Assembly: GCF_001591365.1 (NCBI RefSeq)
Contig: NZ_BCUT01000005.1
Location: 186,001-250,000, forward strand
Direction: 5' to 3'
DNA: 64,000 nucleotides
Origin: Variovorax paradoxus NBRC 15149
Lineage (GTDB): Bacteria; Pseudomonadota; Gammaproteobacteria; Burkholderiales; Burkholderiaceae_C
Shown: positions 10,085-18,168 of the stretch, in pieces
Layout of the letters: each line of letters begins with the position of its first letter
Position numbering within the stretch: the first letter of the stretch is position 1
Program-made: the position numbers and the translations under genes
The notes under the pieces: generated by a model
What the model was told of the DNA's origin: nothing
Databases searched by the model: none
What the model saw: only the letters and a program-made list of their open reading frames with translations

Positions 10085-11728
10085 CTAATCGCAGCAGATC
10101 ACCGCAATCGGCTCGGAGCGGCCGCGCACGGCCAGCATTTCGACCTGCCCTCCCGCATGCGCGAAGCCGGCCTGCTGCGCGGCAAACACCGAGACCACCA
10201 GGCGCGATGCGGCCGTCTTGGCGTGGTCCTGCAGCCGGCTCGCGGTGTTGACCACCTCGCCGATCGCGGTGAAGGTGGTGGTGTCGAGGTAGCCCACCTC
10301 GCCCACGGCCGCGCGTCCGGCGTGCAGGCCCATGCCAAAGTCCAGCTGGTGGCCGAACTGGGCTTCGAAGCCCTCGCTCCACGCATCCATGCGCTGGCCG
10401 ATGAGTTCGATCGCGCGCAGCGCCTGCCGGCAGGCGGTGGGCAGGTCGGTGTCGAGCCCGAAGATCGCCATCACGCTGTCGCCGATGAACTGGTTCGGCA
10501 CGCCGCCGCATTCGCGCACCGCGGCGCCCACGGTGGCGAAGTAGCGGTCGAGCACATAGGCCAGGTCGAAGGGCCATTGCCCCTCCGCCAACCCCGACCA
10601 GCGCCGCAGGTCCACGAACAGGATGGCCACGTCGCGCTCGCGGCCGAAGCTGCTGGCCGGCGCCGGCTGCCTTCCGCGGCTTGCCGGTGCGAACAGCGGG
10701 ATGACCTCGATGTCGCCTCGCGGGCGCAGCTGGCAGGCCAGCCGCACGCCGCCCGGGGCTCGCACGCGGTCGAGCGTTCGCTGCTCGTCGCGGTCGGGCG
10801 GGTCCGTGTGCTGTGTGGGGCCGAGCACGCGCACGCGGCAGGTCGAGCAGCGCGCCCGCCCGCCGCACACCGAGAGATGCGCGATGCCGTGCGAGCGGCT
10901 CGCTTCCAGCACGCTCCAGCCGCGCGGCACGTGCACCGTGCGGCCGGGATAGCGCAGCGCGATCGACGCCCCCCGCGCGCGGCGCGCGAACCAGTTGCGC
11001 GCCGCATAGGCAGCCAGCAGGGCGGCCAGGCCGAGCGCGTAGAAGAGCTTGATGCGGCCCTCCGCCGTGTCGAGCGCACGGCCCTCGGCCGGAGTCGGCA
11101 GCACCGCGGGCGGCACGCCGGTCCACTGGAACTCGCGCCCCATCGAGATGAAGCCCATCATTGCCGTGAGCGGCAGCACCACGGCAATGGCCAGCAGCAG
11201 GTAGGAAAAGCGGCGGTAGGCCGGCCGCGCCCGCAGCGCGAAGTGGATGCCGAGGCAGCCATGGGTCCAGGCCGCGAGCAGCATCGTGAACTGCGCGCCG
11301 GCGCCCGGCAGGCTCCACAGGCCGGCGACCACGCGCACATAGGAACCCTCGATGCCGTAGGCGAGGTAGGCGCCGCGCATGGCGGTCAGGTGGGTGGCCA
11401 GCAGCAGCGGCAGCGCAAAACCCAGCAGCACGCGCAGGCCCTCGAGCGGCGGCATGCGCAGCGTGCGGCGCTCCCACAGCGCGGCCACCGCCAGCGCCAG
11501 GTGCGCGCCGGCCGCGCCGTACAGCAGCAGCGTGCCCGGCAGGCTGTGCCAGAAGAGCTGCACATTGCGCAGCACCGCCTCGGCCGCCGCAAAGGACGCG
11601 ATGCCCAGCGAATGGTTCAGCAGGTGCGCCGTGACATAGGCCATCAGCACCAGTCCGCTCGTCCATCGGAGGTTGCGCCGGGTTGGCGGTTTCGGCAGCC
11701 GGGCGATGGGTGGGGAGCGTCTGTCCAT
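10085..11728 (-). CDS. Membrane adenylate cyclase with [2Fe-2S] ferredoxin domain
   Basis: The 547-residue protein has three modules. Residues 1-240 form about six transmembrane helices with conserved histidines (AHLLNHSLG, ATHLTAMRG, AWTHGCLGIH), like cytochrome b anchors of succinate:quinone oxidoreductases and of CyaC-type cyclases. Next is a plant-type ferredoxin domain with CGGRARCSTC and a later RLACQL cysteine. The C-terminal class III cyclase domain has ILFVDLRRWSGL and NQFIGDSVMAIFG, with both metal-binding Asp, and a TAIGEVVNTASRLQ segment. It probably makes cAMP in response to redox or quinone state. The start was set at the Met before the helices; the Crp-type gene is divergent. 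Confidence 0.85.
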   Translation of the reverse strand: MDRRSPPIARLPKPPTRRNLRWTSGLVLMAYVTAHLLNHSLGIASFAAAEAVLRNVQLFWHSLPGTLLLYGAAGAHLALAVAALWERRTLRMPPLEGLRVLLGFALPLLLATHLTAMRGAYLAYGIEGSYVRVVAGLWSLPGAGAQFTMLLAAWTHGCLGIHFALRARPAYRRFSYLLLAIAVVLPLTAMMGFISMGREFQWTGVPPAVLPTPAEGRALDTAEGRIKLFYALGLAALLAAYAARNWFARRARGASIALRYPGRTVHVPRGWSVLEASRSHGIAHLSVCGGRARCSTCRVRVLGPTQHTDPPDRDEQRTLDRVRAPGGVRLACQLRPRGDIEVIPLFAPASRGRQPAPASSFGRERDVAILFVDLRRWSGLAEGQWPFDLAYVLDRYFATVGAAVRECGGVPNQFIGDSVMAIFGLDTDLPTACRQALRAIELIGQRMDAWSEGFEAQFGHQLDFGMGLHAGRAAVGEVGYLDTTTFTAIGEVVNTASRLQDHAKTAASRLVVSVFAAQQAGFAHAGGQVEMLAVRGRSEPIAVICCD

Positions 11729-11780
11729 GAATGGCTTCGAAGGGCACCCGAGCATAATGCGCGCGCCCCTCTTCACCGGC

Positions 11781-12497
11781 ATGGCCTTCACTCCAGACAT
11801 TCCCCGTTCCAGCCTCGCGCTGCGCCGCATCGCGCTGTTCGAAGGCTTGCCAGACCAGCGGCTCGACCTGCTTGCGCAGCAATGCCTGTGGCACAGCGTC
11901 GAGGCCGGCAAACCGCTGCTGCTGCGCGCCGAACAGCAGCAGGGCGAGGTGTTCCTGCTGGTCTCGGGCCGGGTCCGCGTGACCACCTATGCGGCCAACG
12001 GGCGGCAGGTGACCTTCAGGGATTCGGAGGCCGGCGAGCACTTCGGCGACATTGCCGCCATCGACGGCGGGCCGCGTTCGGCCGACGTGGTCACGCTGCT
12101 GCCGAGCGTGCTGGCCAGCCTCGACCGCGCCGCCTTCCTGAGCCTGCTGCGCGAGGAGCCGCTGGTGGCCGAGCGGGTGATGCAGCGGCTGGCGTCATTG
12201 GTGCGCCAGCTGTCGGAGCGCGTGATCGACCTGAGCACGCTGGGGGTCCAGAACCGGCTGCATGCCGAGCTGCTGCGCCTCGCGCGAACCGCGGGCGTGG
12301 CGCACAACCAGGCGCGGCTGGAGCCGGCGCCCAGGCACGCGGCGCTCGCGAGCCAGATCAGCACCAACCGCGAGCAGGTGACCCGCGAGCTCAACGTGCT
12401 GGCGCGCAGTGGCGTGCTTCAGAAGGACGGCAAGGCTTTGCGGGTGGCCGACGTCGCCCGGCTCGAGGCGATGGTTTCGCAGGTCAGGGGCGACTGA
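11781..12497 (+). CDS. Crp/Fnr-family transcriptional regulator
   Basis: A protein of 238 residues from this start (an in-frame ATG at 11757 is also possible; neither has a good ribosome site). It has a cyclic-nucleotide-binding domain, with a phosphate cassette GEHFGDIAAIDGGPRSADVV that keeps the Gly-Glu/Asp and Arg-Ser-Ala pattern of CRP, a long dimer helix, and a C-terminal winged helix (ASQISTNREQVTRELNVL). There are no N-terminal cysteines for an Fnr-type cluster. Because it is divergent from an adenylate cyclase, cAMP is a likely ligand. Confidence 0.88.
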   Translation: MAFTPDIPRSSLALRRIALFEGLPDQRLDLLAQQCLWHSVEAGKPLLLRAEQQQGEVFLLVSGRVRVTTYAANGRQVTFRDSEAGEHFGDIAAIDGGPRSADVVTLLPSVLASLDRAAFLSLLREEPLVAERVMQRLASLVRQLSERVIDLSTLGVQNRLHAELLRLARTAGVAHNQARLEPAPRHAALASQISTNREQVTRELNVLARSGVLQKDGKALRVADVARLEAMVSQVRGD

Positions 12498-12506
12498 TGA
12501 GCCGGA

Positions 12507-12980
12507 TCAGTTCCAGCGGCCGCGCAGCCCGCCAAGGCTGAATCGGCCCGCGCCCAGCAGCACCACGGCGAGCGCGCCGAACAGGTACAGGCCCTGCAGC
12601 TCGAGCGCCCAGCCGCCTTGCTTGGTCAGCGCGAACAGGTCGGCCATGTGCACCAGGCCGAAGGCCGCAAGCATGTTGATGACCACCACGCCGGCGGCGG
12701 CGCGGGTCCAGAAGCCGGCGATCATGAGCAGCGGCGCCACGATCTCGCCCACGTACACCAGGTAGGCCAGCCCGCCCGGCAGCCCGGCCTTCGCCAGCAT
12801 CGCGCTCACGAAGCCCACGCCGGCCGAGATCTTGAAGATGCCGTGCAGCAGCACGAGCACGCCGATCGCCAGGCGCAGCAGCAGCTTGCCGGCGTCGTCG
12901 CGGGCGGCGGGCGTGGCAAGGAAAGACGAGGAAGAAGACGCCGAAGCGGCGGAGGCGATGGAGGCAGCCCGGGTGTTCAT
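12507..12980 (-). CDS. DoxX family membrane protein
   Basis: A 157-residue protein with a Ser/Ala-rich N terminus and four predicted transmembrane helices; RLAIGVLVLLHGIFKI and YLVYVGEIVAPLLMIAGF match DoxX. The family includes the quinone-binding subunit of an archaeal thiosulfate oxidase, but bacterial members are mostly of unknown role and often appear in stress responses. It converges on the Crp-type gene with ten bases between the stops, and is divergent from the TauE/SafE gene. Confidence 0.82.
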   Translation of the reverse strand: MNTRAASIASAASASSSSSFLATPAARDDAGKLLLRLAIGVLVLLHGIFKISAGVGFVSAMLAKAGLPGGLAYLVYVGEIVAPLLMIAGFWTRAAAGVVVINMLAAFGLVHMADLFALTKQGGWALELQGLYLFGALAVVLLGAGRFSLGGLRGRWN

Positions 12981-13066
12981 GGCGGATCCTTGAGAAAAAA
13001 TGGGAGGGAGTCGCCGCGCAGTGCGGCGGTTGCGCTTCCAGTGTGCGCAGCTGCCACACGCCGGTA

Positions 13067-13082
13067 TGTGCGTTTACGCACA
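13067..13082. promoter_or_regulatory. Palindrome between DoxX and TauE/SafE genes
   Basis: TGTGCG-TTTA-CGCACA is a perfect six-base inverted repeat in the 200-base divergent region between the two membrane protein genes, 87 bases from one start and about 99 from the other. It could be an operator for a local regulator. No regulator gene is adjacent except the Crp/Fnr homologue past doxX. Confidence 0.3.
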
Positions 13083-13180
13083 ATTTCCGACGGCAACCCA
13101 TGGCCGGCGCCATCCTGCTACGCTCAGGCGGCCCGCTACCCGGTACACAGCGGGCTTTTTTCTGCGCCGCTTCCTTCCCC

Positions 13181-13939
13181 ATGGTCTTTCCCCTCATCAC
13201 CGATCCGCATTTCTATGCGGTGGCCATTCCCGCCGTGCTTTTGCTGGGCATCAGCAAGAGCGGCTTCGGCGCCGGCTTCGGTTCGCTGGCGGTGCCGCTG
13301 ATGGCGCTGGCGGTCACCGTGCCGCAGGCCGCGGCCATCCTGATGCCGCTGCTGCTCTTGATGGACCTGCTCGGCCTGGCCGCCTTCCGCAACGACTTCG
13401 ACCGCGCATTGCTCAAGTTCCTGATTCCCTTCGGGCTGCTCGGCACGGTGATCGGTACGCTGCTTTTCCGCACGCTCTCGGCCCACACGGTGGCCGGCAT
13501 CGTCGGCGTGTTCACGCTCTTGTTCCTGGCGCAGCGGCTGGTGTTTCCGCCCAAGCCGGACGATCCGCTGCCTTCGCGCGCGGTGGGGGCGGCGCTCACC
13601 GCGGTGTCGGGGTTCACCAGCTTCATCGCGCATGCCGGCGGGCCGCCGATCAATGCCTATGTGATTCCGCTGCGGCTCAAGCCGGTGGTGTTCACCGCCA
13701 CCATGGCGTACTTCTTCTTCGTGGTGAATTTGAGCAAGTGGATTCCCTACGCATGGCTCGGCCTGATCGACCTGCGCACGCTGGCCACTTCGGCGGCGCT
13801 GATGCCGCTCGCGCCGCTCGGCGTGTGGGTGGGCATCCGCATTGCCCGGCGCATCGATGCGGCGTGGTTCTATCGCTTCGTGTACCTGGGCATGCTGCTG
13901 ACCGGCCTCAAGCTCGTCTACGACGGATTCTTCGCCTGA
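13181..13939 (+). CDS. TauE/SafE family anion permease
   Basis: A 252-residue integral membrane protein with about eight helices and the family hallmarks GISKSGFGAGFGSLAVPLM near the N terminus and GFTSFIAHAGGPPINAYVIP in the second half. TauE/SafE proteins export sulfite, sulfoacetate or related anions. The start was placed at the Met right before the first helix; longer frames add a hydrophilic leader with no homology features. Specific substrate is unknown. Confidence 0.83.
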   Translation: MVFPLITDPHFYAVAIPAVLLLGISKSGFGAGFGSLAVPLMALAVTVPQAAAILMPLLLLMDLLGLAAFRNDFDRALLKFLIPFGLLGTVIGTLLFRTLSAHTVAGIVGVFTLLFLAQRLVFPPKPDDPLPSRAVGAALTAVSGFTSFIAHAGGPPINAYVIPLRLKPVVFTATMAYFFFVVNLSKWIPYAWLGLIDLRTLATSAALMPLAPLGVWVGIRIARRIDAAWFYRFVYLGMLLTGLKLVYDGFFA

Positions 13940-13963
13940 GGCCGGGGGTCTCAGGGTCTCGGC

Positions 13964-14323
13964 TCAGAACTCGACGATCGACTTGAACCCGCCGAAGATC
14001 ATCCGCTTTCCATCGAAGGGCAGGGTCTTGGGGTCCATCGCGGCAAGGCGCGGGTCGGCCATCACCTTGGCGTTGACCGCGTCGCGGTGCTTGCGCGACT
14101 TGTAGACGATCCACGAGAACGCCACGGTTTCGTCGGCCTTCTGCTTCACGCTCTGCGGAAAAGACGTGAACTTGCCGGGCTTCACATCGTCGGCCACGCA
14201 TTCCACGTATTCGAGCGCGCCGTACTCCATCCAGATCTTGCCGGCCTTGCGCGCCAGCTTGCGGTAGGCCTCGATGTTGTTCGAGGGAATGGGAACGATG
14301 AAGCCATCGACATAGCGAGCCAT
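13964..14323 (-). CDS. DUF1428 family protein (YbaA-like)
   Basis: This 119-residue protein matches DUF1428: MARYVDGFIVPIPSNNIEAY at the start, then GALEYVECVADDV, and FSWIVYKSRKHRD. The fold is a dimeric alpha/beta barrel; no enzymatic role is established for the family. It follows the MFS gene on the same strand across a hairpin with a T-run (14361-14387), so it may be read at reduced level in the TetR-controlled set or from its own promoter. Confidence 0.82.
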   Translation of the reverse strand: MARYVDGFIVPIPSNNIEAYRKLARKAGKIWMEYGALEYVECVADDVKPGKFTSFPQSVKQKADETVAFSWIVYKSRKHRDAVNAKVMADPRLAAMDPKTLPFDGKRMIFGGFKSIVEF

Positions 14324-14360
14324 TGGAAGTCTCCTTGAAAGAAACGGAAGAAAGGAAAGA

Positions 14361-14387
14361 AAAAGGGGCCGCCCGGCGGGCGGACCC
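14361..14387 (-). terminator. Rho-independent terminator or attenuator after the MFS gene
   Basis: On the minus strand the sequence right after the MFS stop forms a stem GGG-CCGCCC / GGGCGG-CCC with a three-base loop and one internal mismatch, followed by a run of T. It stands between the MFS gene and the DUF1428 gene and would limit read-through. Confidence 0.65.
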
Positions 14388-15881
14388 TCAGGACGCCGCC
14401 GCACGGTTGGCCGTGCCTGCGGATGCCGCGGACCCCTTGCTGTTGTTGTCTTCGTTGTTCTGGGTGGACCCTGGCGATGCGGTGCGAAGCAGCACGGCCC
14501 CGAGCAGCCCCGCCACGGCCGCGAACACGGCGCCGATCAGGAACGCGAGGTTGTAGCCGCCGGTGAGCGCGAGCGCCAGCTTTGCGCCGGCCGCCTCCAT
14601 CGACGTGGTGCGCGCGACGGCCGCGCTGGCCAGCACCGCCAACCCGAGCGCGCCGCCCATCATGAAGGCCGTGTTGACCACGCCCGAGGCCAGGCCCGAC
14701 TCGGTCGGGCTCACCTCGCTCATGGCCGCGAGCAGCAGCGGGTTCAGCGCCATGCCCGCCCCCAGGCCCAGCAGCAGCATGCCCGGCAGCACGTCGACCA
14801 CGAAGCTGCCGTTCACCGGCGCCCGCGCGAACAGCGCCAGCCCGATGGCCGCGAGCCACAGCCCCACGGACAGCGGCCGGCGAATGCCGAAGCGCATCAC
14901 CAGCCGGGCCGAGATGCCCAGCGAGAACAGCGCCATGATCAGGTTGGCCGGCAGGAACGCCAGGCCGATCTGCATCGGCGTGTAGCCCAGCACCAGCTGC
15001 ATGTAGAGCGCGGAAATGAAGAACCACGCGAACATGGCGGCCGCCCACAGCACGCCCACCACGTTGGAGACAGAAACGCTGCGCAGCCGGAACAGGCCGA
15101 GCGGCATCAGCGGATGCTGCACGCGGGCCTCGATGGCGATGAAAAGCGCCATCAGCACTACCGCGGCGCCCAGCAGGCCGAGCGTCTGTGCCGACTGCCA
15201 GCCGGCCTCGTTGCCGTTGACGATGGCATACACCGCGAGCATCAGCGACAGCGTCACCGCCACGGCGCCGGCCACGTCGAGCTTCTCGCCATGGGCGTGG
15301 CCGCGCGCCGAGGGCAGCAGCGCGAGGCACAGCGCATACACGGCCACGCCGATCGGCAGGTTCACCAGGAAGATCCAGTGCCAGCTCAGCGTGCTCGTGA
15401 GCAGTCCGCCCAGCAGCACGCCGATGCTGCCGCCGCCCGCGCAGACGAAGCCGTAGACGCCCATCGCCTTGGCGCGGTCGGCCGGCTCGGTGAAGATGTT
15501 CATGATCAGCGAGAGCGCCACCGCCGAGACCACCGCGCCGCCCAGCCCCTGCACCGCGCGCGCCGCGACCAGCAGCGCCTGCGAGTTGGCGAGGCCGCAG
15601 GCCAGCGAGGCCAGCGTGAACAGCACGAGGCCGATCAGGAAGAGCCGGCGGTGGCCGTACAGGTCGCCCAGCCGTCCGCCCAGCAGCAGGAAGCCGCCGA
15701 AGGTCAGCATGTAGGCATTCACCACCCAGACCAGCGAGGTCTCGGTGAAGCCGAGGTCGGTGCGGATCGAAGGCAGCGCCACGTTCACGATCGTGGTGTC
15801 GAGCACGATCATCAGCACGCCCAGGCACAGCACCATCAGTGCGAGCCAGCGCTTGCGGTTGTTGTCGAGTGTGTCGGTCAT
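14388..15881 (-). CDS. MFS drug efflux transporter, DHA2 (EmrB/QacA) type
   Basis: A 497-residue protein with about 14 transmembrane helices. The N-terminal LMIVLDTTIVNVALPSI is the signature of the DHA2 family of drug:proton antiporters, and GGRLGDLYGHRR is the loop 2-3 motif of the superfamily. The C-terminal 30 residues are hydrophilic (Asn/Ser rich). The start at MTDTLD was chosen over one six codons upstream because it follows a CAGGAA site. It lies downstream of two VOC genes and an SRPBCC gene, likely one operon under the divergent TetR regulator. Confidence 0.88.
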   Translation of the reverse strand: MTDTLDNNRKRWLALMVLCLGVLMIVLDTTIVNVALPSIRTDLGFTETSLVWVVNAYMLTFGGFLLLGGRLGDLYGHRRLFLIGLVLFTLASLACGLANSQALLVAARAVQGLGGAVVSAVALSLIMNIFTEPADRAKAMGVYGFVCAGGGSIGVLLGGLLTSTLSWHWIFLVNLPIGVAVYALCLALLPSARGHAHGEKLDVAGAVAVTLSLMLAVYAIVNGNEAGWQSAQTLGLLGAAVVLMALFIAIEARVQHPLMPLGLFRLRSVSVSNVVGVLWAAAMFAWFFISALYMQLVLGYTPMQIGLAFLPANLIMALFSLGISARLVMRFGIRRPLSVGLWLAAIGLALFARAPVNGSFVVDVLPGMLLLGLGAGMALNPLLLAAMSEVSPTESGLASGVVNTAFMMGGALGLAVLASAAVARTTSMEAAGAKLALALTGGYNLAFLIGAVFAAVAGLLGAVLLRTASPGSTQNNEDNNSKGSAASAGTANRAAAS

Positions 15882-15917
15882 GAAGAGCGATTCCTGCAAA
15901 TGGCGTGTGAGGTGATT

Positions 15918-16337
15918 TCAGACCAGCGGCTTGCCGCCGTTGATGAGCCAGGGCGTGCCGAAGCGGTCGGTCACCATGCCGAAGCCCTCGACCCAGAAGG
16001 TCTTCTCGAAGGGCATGGAGACGGTGCCACCCTCGGCAAAGGCGTCGAACACGCGGCGCGCTTCGACGACGGTCTCGAGGGTCAGCGCAACGCCGAAGCC
16101 TTTCATGCCTTCGTAGGCCTGGCCGGGCATGGCGTCGGAGGCCATGAGCATGCCGTCGCCGTAGGCCAGGGACGCATGCATGATGCGCTTCTTGGCGTCG
16201 GCCGGCATCTGCTCGGTACCGGGCGCTTCGCCGACGGTCATCATCATCTGCATGGTGCCGCCGAGCGTCTTCTCGTAGAAGCGCATGGCCTCGGCCGCGT
16301 TGCCGTCGAACGTCAGGTAGGCGTGGATGGGAGACAT
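15918..16337 (-). CDS. VOC family protein, PhnB-like (first of two)
   Basis: The 139-residue protein starts MSPIHAYLTFDGNAAEAMRFY and ends with WVEGFGMVTDRFGTPWLING, the pattern of PhnB-like members of the vicinal oxygen chelate superfamily. Their chemistry is mostly unknown. It resembles the second VOC gene at 16925-17362 in the order of motifs (F-x-G, A-x-x-FY, ASD, MxTDRFGxxW), so the pair may come from an old duplication. Neighbours are the SRPBCC gene upstream and the MFS exporter downstream. Confidence 0.84.
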   Translation of the reverse strand: MSPIHAYLTFDGNAAEAMRFYEKTLGGTMQMMMTVGEAPGTEQMPADAKKRIMHASLAYGDGMLMASDAMPGQAYEGMKGFGVALTLETVVEARRVFDAFAEGGTVSMPFEKTFWVEGFGMVTDRFGTPWLINGGKPLV

Positions 16338-16355
16338 GGTGTTTCCTTTCGGGGG

Positions 16356-16883
16356 TTATTTTTCGGAGGCCGTCTTGAGGTTGGCAAGGCCGGTTTCGAA
16401 GTCCTTGCCGATCATCTGGTCCATGTTGAAGAAGATGCCCATGAGCTTTGCGACGTAGGGGCTCGGGCCGTGCATGGCCCAGGTCACCTGTGTCGCGCCG
16501 TCCTGCGGCTGCAGCGTGAACTCGGCCATATTGCGGGCTTCGAAGGGCTTGATGAAATCGAGCCGGATCGCGATCCTCGAAGCCGGCGTGGACTCGGCGA
16601 TTTCCATGCGGCCCGCGCCCGCCTTGTCGTTGCCTTCCCACGCGTAGGTCGTGCCCCGGCCGGCGGGTGCCCCGCCGAAAGCGCGCTTCATGCCCGGGTC
16701 CAGCTTCTCGTAGGGCGACCACTCGCCCCAGCGGTGGAAGTCGTTGATCAGCGGAAAGATCTTCTCGGCCGGCGCCGCGATGCGCGCCGTGCGCTCGACG
16801 CGAAAGCTGCCGGGGCGGACGGCGGCGTAGATGAGCACGATCGCGATCAGCGCGAGGATGGCGAGGGCGATTTTCTTGAGCAT
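16356..16883 (-). CDS. SRPBCC family protein with N-terminal membrane anchor
   Basis: A 175-residue protein. Residues 1-22 (KKIALAILALIAIVLIYAAV) form a hydrophobic anchor or signal; the rest is a START-like SRPBCC domain starting VERTARIAAPAEKIFPLINDFHRWGEWSPYEKLDP, typical of polyketide cyclase/dehydrase relatives that bind hydrophobic ligands. It sits between the two VOC genes with gaps of 18 and 41 bases, so it is in the same operon. A lipid or small-molecule binding role is likely but the ligand is unknown. Confidence 0.84.
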   Translation of the reverse strand: MLKKIALAILALIAIVLIYAAVRPGSFRVERTARIAAPAEKIFPLINDFHRWGEWSPYEKLDPGMKRAFGGAPAGRGTTYAWEGNDKAGAGRMEIAESTPASRIAIRLDFIKPFEARNMAEFTLQPQDGATQVTWAMHGPSPYVAKLMGIFFNMDQMIGKDFETGLANLKTASEK

Positions 16884-16924
16884 GAAGGTATTCCTGGAGC
16901 GGGAGCGGGCGTCGCGGCGACGGG

Positions 16925-17362
16925 TTACTGGCCGGCGTGCACCACCAGCAGCCAGCCCACGCCGAAACGGTCGGTGAGCATGCCGAAGCTGGAGCTGAAG
17001 AAGGTCGGGATCAGCGGCTGCATCACCTGGCCGCCGTCGGCCAGCGCATCGAACCACTGGCGCGCCTGGGCGTCGGTGGCGGCGGTGAGGGCCAGCATGA
17101 TGCCCTTGAACTCCGGCTGGCCCGAGCACCGGCCGTCGGAGGCCATCAGCTCGGTTTCGCCGATGCACACCACCGCGTGCATCACCTTGTCGGCCGCCGG
17201 CGCGCCGCCGCCGCAGCTGGCGTCGGCATCGGACGAGGGCGGCATCTGCGGCGCCTCGCTGTAGCGCATGAGCTGCACGACTTCGGCGCCGAGCGCCTTC
17301 TTGTAGAACGCGAGCGCTTCGTCGCAGCGGCCTTCGAACGACAGATAGGACTGGACTTTCAT
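16925..17362 (-). CDS. VOC family protein, PhnB-like (second)
   Basis: A 145-residue PhnB-like VOC protein: VQSYLSFEGRCDEALAFYKK, an ASDGRCSGQPEF segment and FGMLTDRFGVGWLLV at the end. Compared with the other VOC protein it has a 15-residue Ser/Gly-rich insertion (PSSDADASCGGGAP). It is the first gene of the leftward operon controlled from the region with the TGGACA palindromes, directly divergent from the tetR gene. Confidence 0.84.
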   Translation of the reverse strand: MKVQSYLSFEGRCDEALAFYKKALGAEVVQLMRYSEAPQMPPSSDADASCGGGAPAADKVMHAVVCIGETELMASDGRCSGQPEFKGIMLALTAATDAQARQWFDALADGGQVMQPLIPTFFSSSFGMLTDRFGVGWLLVVHAGQ

Positions 17363-17431
17363 GGCGTTTCCTTTGGACTGAGGATGAAAGGATGCGCAGA
17401 GACCTGCGCGCATACGGAATAACTAAGTTTG

Positions 17432-17444
17432 TGTACACCGTCCA
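17432..17444. promoter_or_regulatory. Candidate TetR operator, left half of pair
   Basis: TGTACACCGTCCA differs at two positions from the perfect palindrome 32 bases downstream (TGGACACTGTCCA). It lies next to a -35-like CCACAA (reverse TTGTGG) for the leftward operon, so protein bound here would block that promoter. Confidence 0.5.
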
Positions 17445-17463
17445 CAAAGAATAGCAGACATAA

Positions 17464-17476
17464 TGGACACTGTCCA
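17464..17476. promoter_or_regulatory. Candidate TetR operator, perfect palindrome
   Basis: TGGACA-C-TGTCCA is a perfect 13-base palindrome 15 bases upstream of the tetR start codon and directly after a -10-like CATAAT (17459-17464). With the related site at 17432-17444 it suggests that the TetR protein controls its own gene and the divergent VOC/SRPBCC/MFS operon. Confidence 0.6.
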
Positions 17477-17490
17477 CATGGAGATTCCTG

Positions 17491-18153
17491 ATGAGCCCCC
17501 GCATCGTCCCGCCAGCCCCGAGCCCGCCCGCGGCCCGCAGCACCTACCGCCATGGCGACCTGCGCCGCGCGCTGCTCGACGCTGGGATCGAACTGGCGCG
17601 CGACGGCGGCCCCGATGCGGTGGCGCTGCGCGAGGTGACGCGCCGCGCGGGCGTGGTGCCCAATGCGGCCTACCGCCATTTCGCGAGCCGGCGGGAGCTG
17701 CTGCTGGCGGTGCGCGCGGCCGCGCTGTCGGCGGCGGCCAGTGCGATGGAAAAGGAGCTGGCGGTGCTGCCCTGCGACCAGCCGCCCGTCGACTTCGCGC
17801 GGGCGCAGGTGCGGGCCATCGGCACCGGCTACCTGCGCTTTGCCCAGGCCGAGCCGGGCCTGTTCCGCACCGCTTTCGTGGTGTCGTCGGAAGACGCCGA
17901 AGGCGAGGTGGGGCCGGGAAAGGAGGGGGCCAGCGGCAAGGATCCGTTCCAGCTGCTGGGCGCGGCGATCGACCGGCTCGTGGAAGCAGGTGCGCTCGAC
18001 CCTTCGCACCGCCCCAATGCCGAATACCTGGCCTGGTCGGCCGTGCACGGCCTGGCGCTGCTGATCATCGAAGGACCGCTCAAGGGCCTGGACGCGCAAT
18101 CCAGCCATGCGCTGGGGCAGCGGCTGATCGACATGGTGGAGCGGGGGCTTTAG
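17491..18153 (+). CDS. TetR/AcrR family transcriptional regulator
   Basis: A 220-residue repressor-type protein. Residues 18-65 form the TetR helix-turn-helix (YRHGDLRRALLDAGIELA ... LREVTRRAGVVPNAAYRHFASRRELL). The C-terminal ligand domain looks like the TetR_C_33/WHG type. GGAG lies seven bases before the start. Being divergent from a VOC/SRPBCC/MFS operon, with two palindromes in the shared promoter region, it most likely represses that operon until a small toxic compound binds. Confidence 0.9.
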   Translation: MSPRIVPPAPSPPAARSTYRHGDLRRALLDAGIELARDGGPDAVALREVTRRAGVVPNAAYRHFASRRELLLAVRAAALSAAASAMEKELAVLPCDQPPVDFARAQVRAIGTGYLRFAQAEPGLFRTAFVVSSEDAEGEVGPGKEGASGKDPFQLLGAAIDRLVEAGALDPSHRPNAEYLAWSAVHGLALLIIEGPLKGLDAQSSHALGQRLIDMVERGL

Positions 18154-18168
18154 CCTGGGTGGCCCCGG

